A DNA stretch of 20,777 nucleotides from Spirogloea muscicola (Eukaryota; Streptophyta; Zygnematophyceae; Spirogloeales; Spirogloeaceae). A program made the translations under genes and the position numbers. Under the pieces are notes generated by a model that worked only from the letters and a program-made list of their open reading frames with translations, had not been told where the DNA came from and did no database searches. Positions 9,623-19,779 of the stretch are shown in pieces (the first letter of the stretch is position 1; each line of letters begins with the position of its first letter). The stretch covers positions 2,248,534 through 2,269,310 of the forward strand of contig WELB01000001.1 in assembly GCA_009602725.1 (NCBI GenBank). The letters are read 5' to 3'.

Positions 9623-9672
9623 CTTGTCCATTCTTTTTGGGCTGGCTTTTCGCAGCCCTTGCCCGCATTGGG
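9623..9672 (+). repeat. retroelement 3'-tail hairpin module, copy C
   Basis: CTTGTCCATTCTTTTTGGGC, then TGGCTTTTCGCAGCCCTTGC. It is a shorter, more diverged copy lying just before the next endonuclease-region copy. Confidence 0.62.
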
Positions 9673-9689
9673 AGTGCCACTTCTATCTC

Positions 9690-10576
9690 GGGTGCCCTCT
9701 ATATTTTCGCGCCTCCCGGTAACACAATTTTTCCATATACGGCACTCACTTCTCTCACTTCTCTGGCCACACCTGGTGCCACTGACTGGATCACCTCTCC
9801 CCCCGTCGCCAACGCCTTCAGCATCAGCTCCGAGGCCTTTCGGACATCGCTTCAACTCTTCCTCGGCCTCCCACCTAATTGCCTGATTGGGGTGCGCCAG
9901 TGCGAGTGCGGCTTCCGTGCAGAGGGTGCTGTGCTCGCCACTCACATGCTGAGATGCCCCACTGGACCAGAAGTGGTGGGCATTCACAACCTCCTTCGCG
10001 ATGCCCTGGAGGGCTTGATGGGCGACGCCGGCTACCGTGCGGTCGTGGAAGTCAACAATATCATGCCTATCACCACGGACGCCCAGGGACGTCATCATCG
10101 CCGCACACTTGACATTGTGGGCGTGCAACCTGGTGGAGGACCACGGGCCCTGGTCGACGTTGTTGTTACGGAGGCATATAAAGGCCCAGCATCAACACAC
10201 ATTGCTGGGCACGCAGTGGGCGGAGCAGAGCAAAGAAAACTGCGGCATTACTCCGATTACCCCCAATGCGATCAACTCCTGCCAGCTGCAATCGACATCT
10301 TTGGCTGTCTGGGTCCTCGCTTCCACACTGCTTCAAAACATTGCCAATCTAGGCTACACTCGACGCGCAGATGTGTTTCCGGCTGAGATGGGCTTGCCAG
10401 CTGCATATCTGTCGCTCTTGCGACGTCGAGTTTCGGCCTGTTTGCAGCGTGCTCAGGCTAGTGCCTTGCACCAGAAAGCTGGGCGAGCTCTAGTAGGTGG
10501 CAGAAGGGCTCCGTTCCTGGCATCTAGTATTCATGCATCGAGTAGTGACCTTTATGTTTTGACCCGTGGTTATTGA
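9690..10576 (+). pseudogene. retroelement C-terminal endonuclease region, plus strand, frameshifted
   Basis: The first frame carries FLGLPPNCLIG, a zinc knuckle (CECGFRAEGAVLATHMLRC, Cx1Cx11Hx3C), LLRDALEGLMGDAGYRAVVE, a PD-(D/E)XK-like core RRTLDIVGVQPGGG...VDVVVTE, and KLRHYSDYP. A frame change at about 10300-10330 is needed to continue with LLQNIANLGYTRRADVF and the end SSSDLYVLTRGY (stop at 10576). It is homologous to the minus copy but clearly diverged, and its 3' flank lacks the hairpin module, so it is a different subfamily. A run of eight T lies about 100 bases after the stop. No reverse transcriptase is seen upstream. Confidence 0.62.
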
Positions 10577-10868
10577 GCGGGTCAATCTGCTGTAGGTTAT
10601 GTAGATTTTTAGATGTGCTTGCCTTTGTACCTGGCCATTTGGCCTACATTTCTTTCTAATACACGATCTTTTTTTTACGGCAGGGGCTGTAAACAGAATT
10701 TAGATGTGAACAGCTCTTCCAGAAGGACGCCGCCAGAACGGCTCTCCAGCGGCAGCCACTGACCCGCGCCTTGAGCAGCACAGCCCTCGCCAGCGCAGAA
10801 CGAGAAGCGCCTTGAGCCCGCATTGCGTCGGACGAGGCAGGCCCTGCTGCAGCGCAAAGGCACGCCGC
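10577..10868. other. flank between retroelement copy and hypothetical gene
   Basis: This holds the 3' flank of the plus retroelement copy, including a T8 run at about 10670-10677, and the presumed 5' untranslated region of the downstream gene. No separate gene is recognised. Confidence 0.4.
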
Positions 10869-12619
10869 ATGGGGCTCTGCCGGCAGCTCGACGGCGGCTC
10901 GCAGCGCCTGGCTATCGGGCAAGCGCCAAGCGCTGGACGGGCTGCCAAGAGGAAGCTAGCCGAGAGCGGCGCGGGCCTAGCGTTGGCTCGAGCGACGGGA
11001 GTGACGAGCAGACCCACAGCGGTAGCAGCGGCAGCCATTGTTGGAGCGGCACGACACTGGAGCCCGTCCCCAGCCAAGCGCCGCCGGCTCAGCCGCAGCA
11101 CCAGCAGGTGCGTGCCTGCGGGTACCGCGAGCGCCACCGCCGGCTCGGCAGACGACGATGGAGCGAGCGGCTCAGGTAGTGCCCAAAACAGACGGCCCCC
11201 AGTGGGCGGTGCCAGCGCCGGCGGTTCGAAATTGCCGGAGCTGCCGAGTGGCCTGCGGCATGGAGCAGCGGCTGACTCCTCCGGAGGCTCCGCCAGGCAG
11301 CCCGCATGGCAAGCCCTGCAAGTACCTCCGCACTCGAAGCCGCCTTCGTCACCGCCCACGCCCAATGACGGAGACCCCACTGCGCACAGGCTCGGCTGCC
11401 CCGGCAGCTCGCCAGAAGGTGCTGCAAGTCCCAGCAAGCAGCCCTGCGACAGAGTTCCACTGCAGCAGCGCCACATGCTGCAGCAAGAGGGTGTCGCCTC
11501 TGTCGATACGGCGAGAGGCAGCAAGGATGGCTCTCTGCAGCGGCGGAGCCAGGTCCAGCTGCCAGACTTGCAGTGCAGGCCTCCGAGCGAGGGGATCAGG
11601 CCAGGGGCGCGGCCCCCTAGCCCCTGGGGCGTCTGGGCTTCGTCCTGCGACTGTGACCCCTTCCAGTCCCTGGAGCTGGCTGCGGATGCGGAGGCTCAGC
11701 GTCCCTTGGCCAGCGCTCCTCGCACCGGCGATGGTGAGGCCCGGCGGATGCAGCGCGCCAGGGCCTCTGTTGCGCTCGCCCTTTGGCCTTGCCTGGAACC
11801 CTGCAGCCCTTCCAAGAATCAGGGGCAGCTCCAACAGGCAGTGGCCGCATTCCTCGCGGCAGCGCGGGCGTCGGCGCAGACGAACGAGAGCGTGGAGCTG
11901 GCACGACAGGCGCAGTGCTCCGTCTCAAAGGCTGCCAACAAGGCGATATTAGCAGGCCAACAGGCTGCGCTCACTGCGGCGCAGCTCGACAGCGTGGAGT
12001 TGCGACTGGCTATGGCTCCCTCAACATGCGACATAGACTGCCTTCAAGTCCGAGCCCCTACTTTTACACTCTATTGTTGCAGTTTGCCACCGCACTCCAA
12101 TGTAGCAAACTGCAACCAGTAGACGCACTACTTGAACTGTGTTGTGCAAATTTGAAATGCGTCGTGTCAGCTATCTGTATGTTGCTGCAGCACAGCTTCT
12201 TGACATCCTTGTTGCTCGCAATGAAGAGCTATGTAGTCATTATATTCACAAAACGAGCTGTATGCGTGCAGGACCTCGAGAGGGTCAGTACCTGCAAGTC
12301 AAATACCAGCTTGAAGTGGCAGTCGGCCTCTAAGCAGGCAGCATCACTCATGTCAGCTGTGGCAGCTGAAGTGCTCGACAGTGTGCCCACAGTAGAGGAG
12401 ATGCAATGCAACTCCGATGTCATGAAAAGGCTGCTGGGCAGCTTGACCGCCAGTGGTGCCCAAGCTGCGAAGGCCGTCTGTGTGCTGCAAGCGGCGCTTG
12501 GGCGTGGCGAACTGACCTGGCTACTACAAATTGACTGCGCTGCAAGCCGACTTGAAGCGGTCGCCCGAGACATTCTACCCATGGAGGCCCACTTTCGAGC
12601 CCCTCCTAGCAAACCTTGA
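10869..12619 (+). CDS. hypothetical disordered, basic, alanine-rich protein (two exons)
   Basis: The model is exon 10869-12047 (donor CTTCAA|gtccga) and exon 12272-12619 (acceptor gcgtgcag), both phase 0, giving 583 codons and ending TGA at 12617-12619. The N-terminal two thirds is low complexity, rich in Ser, Pro, Gly and Ala, with basic clusters (GRAAKRKLAESG, SPAKRRRLSRS) that could be nuclear localisation signals. The last third is alanine-rich helix (QLQQAVAAFLAAARASAQ, AANKAILAGQQAALTAAQL, LLGSLTASGAQAAKAVCVLQ). No domain is recognised. ATG 10869 is the first ATG in the frame. A competing frame (10823-11179) also looks coding at the start (LRRTRQALLQRKG), so the 5' end may have another exon structure, and the intron could contain a further exon near 12083-12180. 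Confidence 0.45.
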
Positions 12620-12721
12620 TGGCCTGTGGTCAACCGGCAACAGCTGCTGTTGGTCATCCAGACTGCATAACGTGCCAGGCCGCAGCTATGTCATCAGATC
12701 AAGTAGCAGTAGGACTTGAAA

Positions 12722-12742
12722 AGCCTCCTAAGATAGGAGGCT
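12722..12742. terminator. hairpin between convergent genes
   Basis: A perfect 8-bp inverted repeat, AGCCTCCT-AAGAT-AGGAGGCT, sits between the plus-strand hypothetical gene (stop at 12619) and the minus-strand lumen-protein gene (stop at 12916). It may be part of one gene's 3' untranslated region. Function as an mRNA end or structure element is a guess. Confidence 0.3.
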
Positions 12743-12915
12743 CTATGTAGATCTATGGGCGCCCTTGTGAAGCTCGACACTGTGAACAACTACAGTGCTA
12801 GTTGCCTGTAGCATGATTCAATTGAAGAATATCAAGCAACAGAAGAGGTTGCTGCGTCCAAAGCAGCACTAGCAATGGCTGCAGATTGCAGCCATGCACT
12901 AATTTTCTAAGCAAG

Positions 12916-13908
12916 TCAGAGGCCCTGGAGCTCCAAATTGAGTCCCGTGAGACTGGACCACTTTTCAAGCGCCCCAGCGGATGCTAGGAAAGCCGAACAT
13001 GCCCCCTCAACATCGTCCTTGAGCACTGCACGGCACGCTCGCAACAAAAGGGACCTTAAGATTCACAAGTCCCAGGAGTAACAGAAGCCCATGGCTTTTC
13101 TTGGGTTCAGGCATTGCAGGTCAGGATCATACCAGCGGTCTGCAGTGCGCCAAGAGCCGAAGAGATCTCCTCTGCCTGCTTCTGCTCCTCGTCGTTGGAG
13201 GTCACCTGATGACAAAAAGCTCGACAAGGAGCATGTCACGAGAGACGCATCTGACTGAGCGACCACTTCGACCGACTGGCCAGACCAGGGATCCTATGAG
13301 AGCGCTAGAAGCACGGAGGACTCAAGACCAACAGGTCAGAGCGAAGTCGAGCTGTTCCGCTGCTGCACCTCAGCAACGATGCAAGCCACTTCAAGAAGAT
13401 CGTGCAAGCAGCTGAGAGCCTCCCAAGGCTCTGACCTTGGCCAGGGCGGCGCGGAGCTCGGCGACCCAGTCGGCGTCAAGCGAGGCGCCCAGGACGCGGG
13501 ATGCGGTGCCGTAGTCGGCCTCGTCCAGCGCTTGCCCCGTCCGGCTCAGCTTGTACACCGCCTTCTGGACCGAGGCTGTGCAGAGCACCGGCAGAGGCAG
13601 CGGCGATGGTCATGGCCTGGCCAGAAGGCGCCATCGTGGGGCCGGCAGATGGCGCTGGCCGGTAGCTTCCTCACCGGCCTCGCTCTTGTACTCGCCGAGC
13701 GTCTGGCGCTTGGCGATCTTGCCCCGCCGCTCGCCCTTGATGCGCTCCAGCAGGTCCTCGTCGTCGTCCGCCTCCAGGATGGCCCCCGCGCGGCCCGCCG
13801 CCAGCAGCGCCGCCGCCGCCGCCGCCGCCGCCGCCAGTGCGGCTGTTACTGCGGTTGCCGGAACCCCCAGAAAGCCGCAGAGTTTACAAGAACCTGCGCA
13901 GACCTCAT
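12916..13908 (-). CDS. MPH2: thylakoid lumen 16.5 kDa-type protein (MPH2 family)
   Basis: In plants this lumen protein helps maintain photosystem II under high light. Four exons join in phase: about 13898-13675, 13575-13436, 13205-13133 and 13025-12916 (TGA). The lumen-targeting helix (AVTAALAAAAAAAALLAAG) ends in an AxA-type cleavage site (GRAGA). The mature part begins ILEADDDEDLLERIKGERRG and continues VQKAVYKLSRTGQALDEADY, ASLDADWVAELRAAL and NDEEQKQAEEISSAL. It ends ASAGALEKWSSLTGLNLELQ before the stop. The ILEADDDE start and GA.EKW..LTGL end are the family's signatures as I know them. The frame at the 5' end has no ATG before a stop. An ATG at 13908 (MRSAQVLVNSAAFWGFR) looks like a leader but is in another frame. 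Either a first exon is missing or there is a frameshift. Confidence 0.82.
13806..13833 (-). repeat. GCC/GGC triplet run encoding poly-alanine
   Basis: The minus strand has a (GGC)n run encoding the alanine stretch in the hydrophobic lumen-targeting helix of the MPH2-type protein. Such runs are slippage-prone, which matters because the reading frame upstream of it does not fit. Confidence 0.75.
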
Positions 13909-14148
13909 CAAGGGTGGCAGTTCTAGGCTGGCGTTCTTGTTGGCCTGGTATTGGGGCTCCCGTCAGTGCTTAAGGACTTGGGCTTCAGGGCCCAGTGTTT
14001 AGCTAGCACGAGTCGGGCACGGTCGTCTACCCCGCCACAGCTGACGGGCGAGGCAAGCTGCACGTAGGTCAGCGCCCTGAGATTGTGTTTCAGTCCGTCC
14101 AGCTCAAGAGCACGCTTTTGATGGGCGACATCCCTTCTTGCTGCGCAG

Positions 14149-14256
14149 GTGAAGAAGTCCATGTGCCGCATCAAGCAGGTGCTGACTGAGAGGGCGCTGG
14201 CAGAGCCCGACCCAATGAAGCGGCAGATCTACCGCGCAATGATCAACGTAATTTGA
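14149..14256 (+). CDS. MRPL47: last exon of mitochondrial ribosomal protein uL29m (L47), orphan
   Basis: After an acceptor ctgcgcag at 14148, 35 codons read VKKSMCRIKQVLTERALAEP, then DPMKRQIYRAMINVI, and stop TGA at 14254-14256. The block (K/R)(K/R)SMCRIK.VLTER matches the C-terminal end of plant-type mitochondrial L29/L47 as I know it, and the family ends shortly after. The protein is a component of the mitoribosome large subunit. The upstream exons, with the expected LWYVLLKE-type helix, are not visible in the 240 bases before it, nor in the plus strand of the MPH2 region. It is either a relic exon, or a gene whose first exons lie beyond a long intron that would contain MPH2. Confidence 0.6.
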   Translation: MKKSMCRIKQVLTERALAEPDPMKRQIYRAMINVI

Positions 14257-14933
14257 AACGTGGGCTGGAATACTGCATCGTTTACATTGCTGTAGTCATC
14301 TGCGCAGTTGCAGATGTTGGTAATTGTGGTGCTCTCATCAGGCGAAGGAGGTCATTTAGACAGCCCCTGCGCCCCTCATGGGTGCCAACTGTACAGTCCC
14401 GATTGGCATGGCTCCCAACCATATGGTATCTCAGGTCGTCAGCTACTTAAGCGCCAGCAATAATGAAAGCCCGAGTCAAGTCAAGCCAATGGATATGCCC
14501 AACGATATTATGTGCTGGTCATGAGGCATCAGATCTCTTTGGTACTTGGGCATTGCTATCCCATGCTGAGAGCTAAAAGGTGTCCAGCGCCAGGCTAATC
14601 ATACAACATTGAAGAGTCATCGTCAGGACATAAACATGAAGTGAGAATTTAGCTAAGGGTTAACTGGAACATTTACATCATTGAGATGCTACAAGCTTGG
14701 AGAGTGAAAGCAGCGGAAGAGAACAGCTGGGCCTAGCCGGCTGCTTAATTCAGCCTTGCTACCAGGACTTTACAACGTGAAGTCAAGGAGGAAGAGAAAT
14801 CACGGAATTGGAGCGCAACATGAAGGGGTTGCCACTGCTGTTGAGTCGAGAAACTCATCTGAATGGGCAAGATTAGGTGGGGGGAATCAAGGGGAGGTAC
14901 AAGACTTGCAGTGGGCACTACATCTCAGAGATA
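14257..14933. other. intergenic, no gene recognised
   Basis: This lies between the stop of the uL29m exon and the stop of the minus-strand helicase gene, so it should hold two converging 3' flanks. TTACA at about 14769 (TGTAA on the minus strand) is about 165 bases after the helicase stop and may be its poly(A) signal. Nothing else is seen. Confidence 0.45.
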
Positions 14934-17900
14934 CTAGAGTCTCATTAACAGACGAACGTCATCCACTCGAGCACGCTGCAGGTCTTCTGGTGTGCGACTC
15001 TCAAATGCAGCAGCTGCAAGATGCCTCTTGCGCTCCTGCAGCTCCAAGATACGCTCCTCGATGCTGTCCCTCACTATGAATCGCACCACAGTCACCGGCC
15101 GAGTCTGCAGGTAAAGACACAGGTATAAGCTAGGAGCTTTAGAAGTACGCAGTGCGCGCTGCATATAATGCCCGATCTATGATTAGGCATTGTCCATCAA
15201 ATCTCAGCTTCTGAAGCTGGCAGCCTGCGAGTTGCCGGCAATCCTTATTCTTGCCCACACTCTGTGACAAATCTGCAGGAGGTGGACCTGGCCAAGACGG
15301 TGTACTCGGTCCATGGCCTGCTCCTCAACAGCGGGGTTCCACCACGGATCCAGGAGGTAGACGCGAGATGCAGCGGTAAGATTAATGCCAACCCCTGGAC
15401 ATAGCCATGCAAGTGGTGATGACATGGCCATATTAATGATGGGACTCTCAAGCTTCTCAAGAAAAAGTGACTACAATGGCAGTAAAGGTCATAGTATGAA
15501 GCCCATGCTGCTGACCTGCCGCCTTCATGCTGACCAGGAGCACAGATGGGCTGCATGCAGTTTCTGACTGGAAGACCCTTAAGACTTCTTCACGCTGCTT
15601 CCTACTTAGTGTCCCGTCCAGTGTCAAGCACCGAACTCCCGATGCCTTCAGCACTTGCCTCACCAGCCTCAGCATGCCTGTGAACTGCATCATAGAAAAA
15701 CATGATGCTACTATCAAGGAATCAAGGCCCACACTGAAGCGCAAATGTGCTCCAGTTGTACTAGTGTAGAAGTTGTGCAGATTTAAAGTTGTTGAAACGG
15801 CTGTCCAGCAATGTTCTCTAGGAGTTTGCTGTAAGGAAGGTGCTTCTTGCACTCATAACCTGTGAGAAGACCACAGACTTGATGGAGGGATCTGCACCTC
15901 GAACATCTTCCAAGGACTGTGCAAGAGCAGCAATCTTGGCACTACCAGGCATTGCCTCTGAGCAGTGACAAGAGGCAAAAGCTGAATTATGCGCTTTCCA
16001 ATGTACTGACTGCAACATATGACATGCATTGTATTGTAGCCTCAGGTACATAGCTCCTCACTGGAAGTGTAAGTGCCATGCTGTCGAGGACCTCACTTGG
16101 CTTTTGCAATTTGCAAGCACAAACTGGGCATCGCCCATCTGCATCATAGCAGCATACCTTGGCTTTGGCTGGAAGTAGCTTCACTTGGAAGCTCGCTGGA
16201 AGTTGCTTCATTCCCGTCAATTCTTGTCTCGGGAGGAACCCTAATTAGATCAGCGGAGGAGACAGCAGTCCTGCAAAGAGGGCACTGTCCATTGCCCCGA
16301 GTGACAACTTTGTTGATACAGCGCCAGCAGTATATGTGTGCGCATCTGGTAATGACCGGCGGCTGGGCAGGGCACAGACATATTGGGCAGTCATCATCAC
16401 CACTGTCCCGTACATACTCAAGGAGCTTCTGCATCAGCTCTGGCGGGGCAGCTGCAGCACATTGTGATTTTGCATGAATGCATTGGGAACGACAAATTTG
16501 CAGTCCACTAGAACATCTTGCAATCACAAAGCAGCAGCAAGCTCAACTTGGGACTTAGCAAAGGGCCGAAAACTGGCAAGCACAATACTAGTCACACAGC
16601 AGCACTGCTTTGGTTCTTAAAGGGACTTGAACACACCTTCCTGCTCTGCCACTCTTTTTGCGAGGCAGTCAAGACTTGGACAGAGCGAAGCGTGATCGCA
16701 AATTTGTCGCAAGCGGAGTATCACTTCGAGCACATTGGCATAATTCTTCAGAACTGTCCCATGCTTGATCATATCTTTGATCAGGTCTCGCCCATTTTCC
16801 TCCCACTGTTCATACTTCTGGCGATCACAGCTCCAAAGGTCAAGCAAGTGAAGTTGGACTGTCCGTGGTGGCAGCTCGATGGACGGCTGTCCTACTTGCT
16901 CTGACTTTGTCCTTCGTAAAGCTATCGAAGCCATCAACACCTGCACATCACAGTGTAGCTAACTTGTGGTAGCAAAGAGCGTGAAGGACAATGAGCAATA
17001 ATTGTGCACTCTGCATGAGGCCATACAGGGGCTCAAATAGACGTGCAAGCTCTTAAGAGAGCAAGCCTTCTAGTGAACACCTCTGTGCTAGTGAATTTGC
17101 ACAAGGATTGACATCTACTCAGTAGGCAGGCAAGAGACCAGTCTCAGCATCTGGCTGTATCTTACACGCAATCGGTCGTACCCCTTTGGGTCACCATAAG
17201 TCAGGGGCCGCTCTATTGTACGGAGCCAAAAGGACTGCTCGTCCAAGGGCTGCACAAGACAATAAGGGCAGACAACCTTGTTCAGTAGTATGACTTGCCA
17301 ATGCATCAGAACCTGCAAGTTGCACGAGTCTGGTCCATGCTCTTAAGGAAGTAGCAGGCAAGCGTGGCCAGTGTGCAAGTCAGCAGAGGTTGACTGGGTG
17401 CACCTGCAGATGCAGAAAAGACATCAAGCTATAGAGATCAGCGAGCTTGTTTTGTATGGGCGTCCCTGTGACTGCCCACCTGCAGCAGCAGCACGGATGA
17501 GCAAGCTAAGTGAGTTAAGCAAGATTTGCAGCAAGCTGGTGCTGAATCCTAAATCCTAGTACCTGATGACGGAGCGGACCTCTGTATTACGTTCTGTGGG
17601 TAGAATGGCATCTAAGAGCAGCAAGACTAGAGCATGCCTGTGCAGCACCTGTGTAAGGCTGTCAAGCTCCTCGCAGCCTTTGACTGAAGTGCCTTTGGCG
17701 ACTTGATACAGTGGGCCTCGTCAAGAATGACTCTGAACCAACAGACTTTTTGCAGAGTTGCCGATGTAGAGGACTCGTCGCCCTCCACGGCCAAGGTACT
17801 ATAGGTGGTCAAGACAACGTCGTAGTTGCCCAATTCTTCAGGATCTCGTATCCTCTTTGGTCCTAGGTACTCGTATACACTTAGACTACTTTCAACAGTG

Positions 17901-19779
17901 TGCTGCTGAATCTGCTGAGCCCAATTTGCTACAACTGATAGTGGACAGACAATCAATGTGGCTCTTGCACTCGTAGAGCACTCCATTGATTCTAAATCTG
18001 TGGCATTCACTTGCGAGGTCGAAGTCACTACCGCATCTGACTTCTGTCTTTTATTTGGTCTGGAACCAGCAGTGCTGCATGAAACAACATCATGAAGCTT
18101 CTTTGGAACACTGGAGAGTAGAGCACTCGGGCGATGTGTTGCTATGAGGGCCAGCATGGTGAGTGTTTTGCCAAGCCCCATATCGTCGGCGAGGATGCCG
18201 CCGCGGAACGGCTGTGGAGCGTCTTCGGAAGAATAGTTGGTGATGGTGTTGAGGTATCTCGTCTCCCCCTTGCACTCCTGTCGCTCCCAGAACGGTGGCA
18301 GTCTGCGATCCTTTTCTCGGTCGACCAGCCAAGACAGAGCCTCCTTTTGGTGCTGTACAGTGCTTGACAAGACCACTTAGAAAGAAGGCTCAAGATGGAA
18401 GCATGGACAATGCATACTAAAAGCCAGTGCTGACAGCACAACAAGCTTCCATTTGGCATGCACGAAGCAGGCGTCTTATATAAGAGAAAATGTCTGGAAC
18501 CATACAGGAAAGAGTGGAGAGGATATGGTCGATGGCGGCTCTATTTGCTGTCGTTGGCCACGTGCGACTGCCAAGCTCTTGAAAATGCTCTCAAAGTTCT
18601 TCTCGACATTGCCTGATTGGAAGGACTGTGAGCCAGTGGTATCATACGCCTGACCTTTGGCCTGCCATTGTGTGTAGCCATATACATCAGCAAGTGCACA
18701 CGTGGTCAATTGACAGGGCACTTACCGGGATATGTGCAAGCTGTGTACATGTCTGGCCAGGCAAGGTGCACCAAGATATCACTTGCATCCGTGGGAGTGA
18801 CTTGTGCAACATACCTCGCAGATAAACGGCAGACCTGCGGAGGTGAGCTTGTCGACCACCTCGTCTGCTGCCGCGGCCTTGCAGTGTACGTACACTTGGC
18901 AGGGCATCTGCTCATTGACAATGTTAGTGGACGCAGCGTGAGTGCTCTTCCAAGAGTGTACAAACAGCACTGTGAACTGCACAGAGCAGTGAGCAGAACG
19001 CAAAAGCATAGTCTCAAGCAATACAGCCCGCCGCCACCAATGCAACACACTTCTTCCACGAAGACAAAATGACGATTTACATGAGCCCCCAAGTGTGTGT
19101 GCAAGAAGAGTCCAGGCCAGTAGCACATAAGCAGGTTGCTACATGGTCTTAAAGGGCGTTCAAAGAACCCATACCTTGTATTTATTTGTGACACCAGAGG
19201 TCACGAGTCCTTCGATCTTCACCTCGCCCCTGTCAATCAGTGGCGCAAGGTGGAGTGCCTGCAGCATAATTTGCACACGATGGCAGGCGACTCAGCTGCC
19301 ACCGGCCAGCACAGCCCTGGCCAGGCCTGACCCAGACCAGGACAGAACACTGTGAGGCAACTGTCAATAATGGCACACTGTTCTCGGTGTGTAGCACTGA
19401 CAGCTCATGTAGTGAAGGCTAAGTCCTGATGGTCGGACCCTACTACCACTCGACCGACGCCAAAGGTGGTCAAGGGTGTTGGCGCTCCGCCCACCTTGTA
19501 CCTTTCGATGTGGCCGACTCGCTCCCCTCCGACGTTGTCCACGCGGATGGCGTTGGCGTCGTACGGGTTCTGCTGCTCGCGGATGAGCTGCACCATCTCG
19601 TCGCGATTCACCGTCCCAGCATAGTACTGCAAACCCACTATGCTGACAGTCACGTAGCCGGCGCACACCTCCTCGCCGCCGTCGCCACCGTCATCCTCCG
19701 CATCGTCGTCCTCAGCAGGAGTCTCCGGGTCTGGCTGCCGCTGAGGCCCCCTCAGCGGTCGCTGCGGCACCACTGCCAT
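14934..19779 (-). CDS. HLTF: HLTF/RAD5-type helicase: HIRAN, SNF2, RING, helicase C
   Basis: This family remodels stalled replication forks and acts as an E3 ubiquitin ligase on PCNA in post-replication repair. Thirteen exons join in phase: 19779-19495, 19258-19175, 18907-18815, 18661 (or 18649)-18506, 18352-17649, 17479-17404, 17249-17166, 16940-16637, 16451-16158, 15957-15860, 15684-15516, 15394-15288 and 15104-14934; about 874 residues. HIRAN is at about 41-154 ([43 protein letters not shown]). The SNF2 part has [13 protein letters not shown], Walker [13 protein letters not shown] (about 258-269), DEAH (about 415) and [18 protein letters not shown]3HC4 RING lies at about 617-657 ([21 protein letters not shown]) inside the helicase, as in HLTF and RAD5. 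Motifs V-VI read [20 protein letters not shown] and DRVHRLGQ. The acidic N-terminus precedes HIRAN. ATG 19779 is the first ATG in frame. All key residues look intact. Confidence 0.92.

Larger units (their letters stand above)
7891..10680. mobile_element. cluster of truncated copies of a non-LTR-type retroelement
   Basis: At least four related pieces lie on both strands: a minus fragment at 7891-8010, a longer minus copy at 8117-about 9102, a plus C-terminal fragment with tail at 9103-9410, and a plus copy at about 9690-10576. Two more tail modules sit at 9513-9577 and 9623-9672. All preserve the C-terminal coding end or the 3' tail and lack the 5' part, as expected for target-primed retrotransposons that truncate at the 5' end. 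No reverse transcriptase motif is visible. The coding ends share a CECG...HMLRC zinc knuckle and a PD-(D/E)XK-like core, so a restriction-like-endonuclease class element is inferred. Confidence 0.65.

Noticed and set aside
8480-10330. Programmed frameshift shared by the two endonuclease-region copies
   Set aside because: Both copies change frame at about the same protein position, but in opposite directions (+1 in one, -1 in the other). No shared slippery sequence is seen, so independent decay is simpler.
10700-11524. Long minus-strand ORF of 274 codons
   Set aside because: It is antisense to the plus-strand ORF in a GC-rich region. The plus frame has basic clusters, helical repeats and a phase-consistent second exon, while the minus frame has only biased composition.
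13379-14002. Plus-strand ORF of 207 codons with an arginine run
   Set aside because: It is antisense to the MPH2-type exons; the arginine run is the reverse of the poly-alanine coding repeat.
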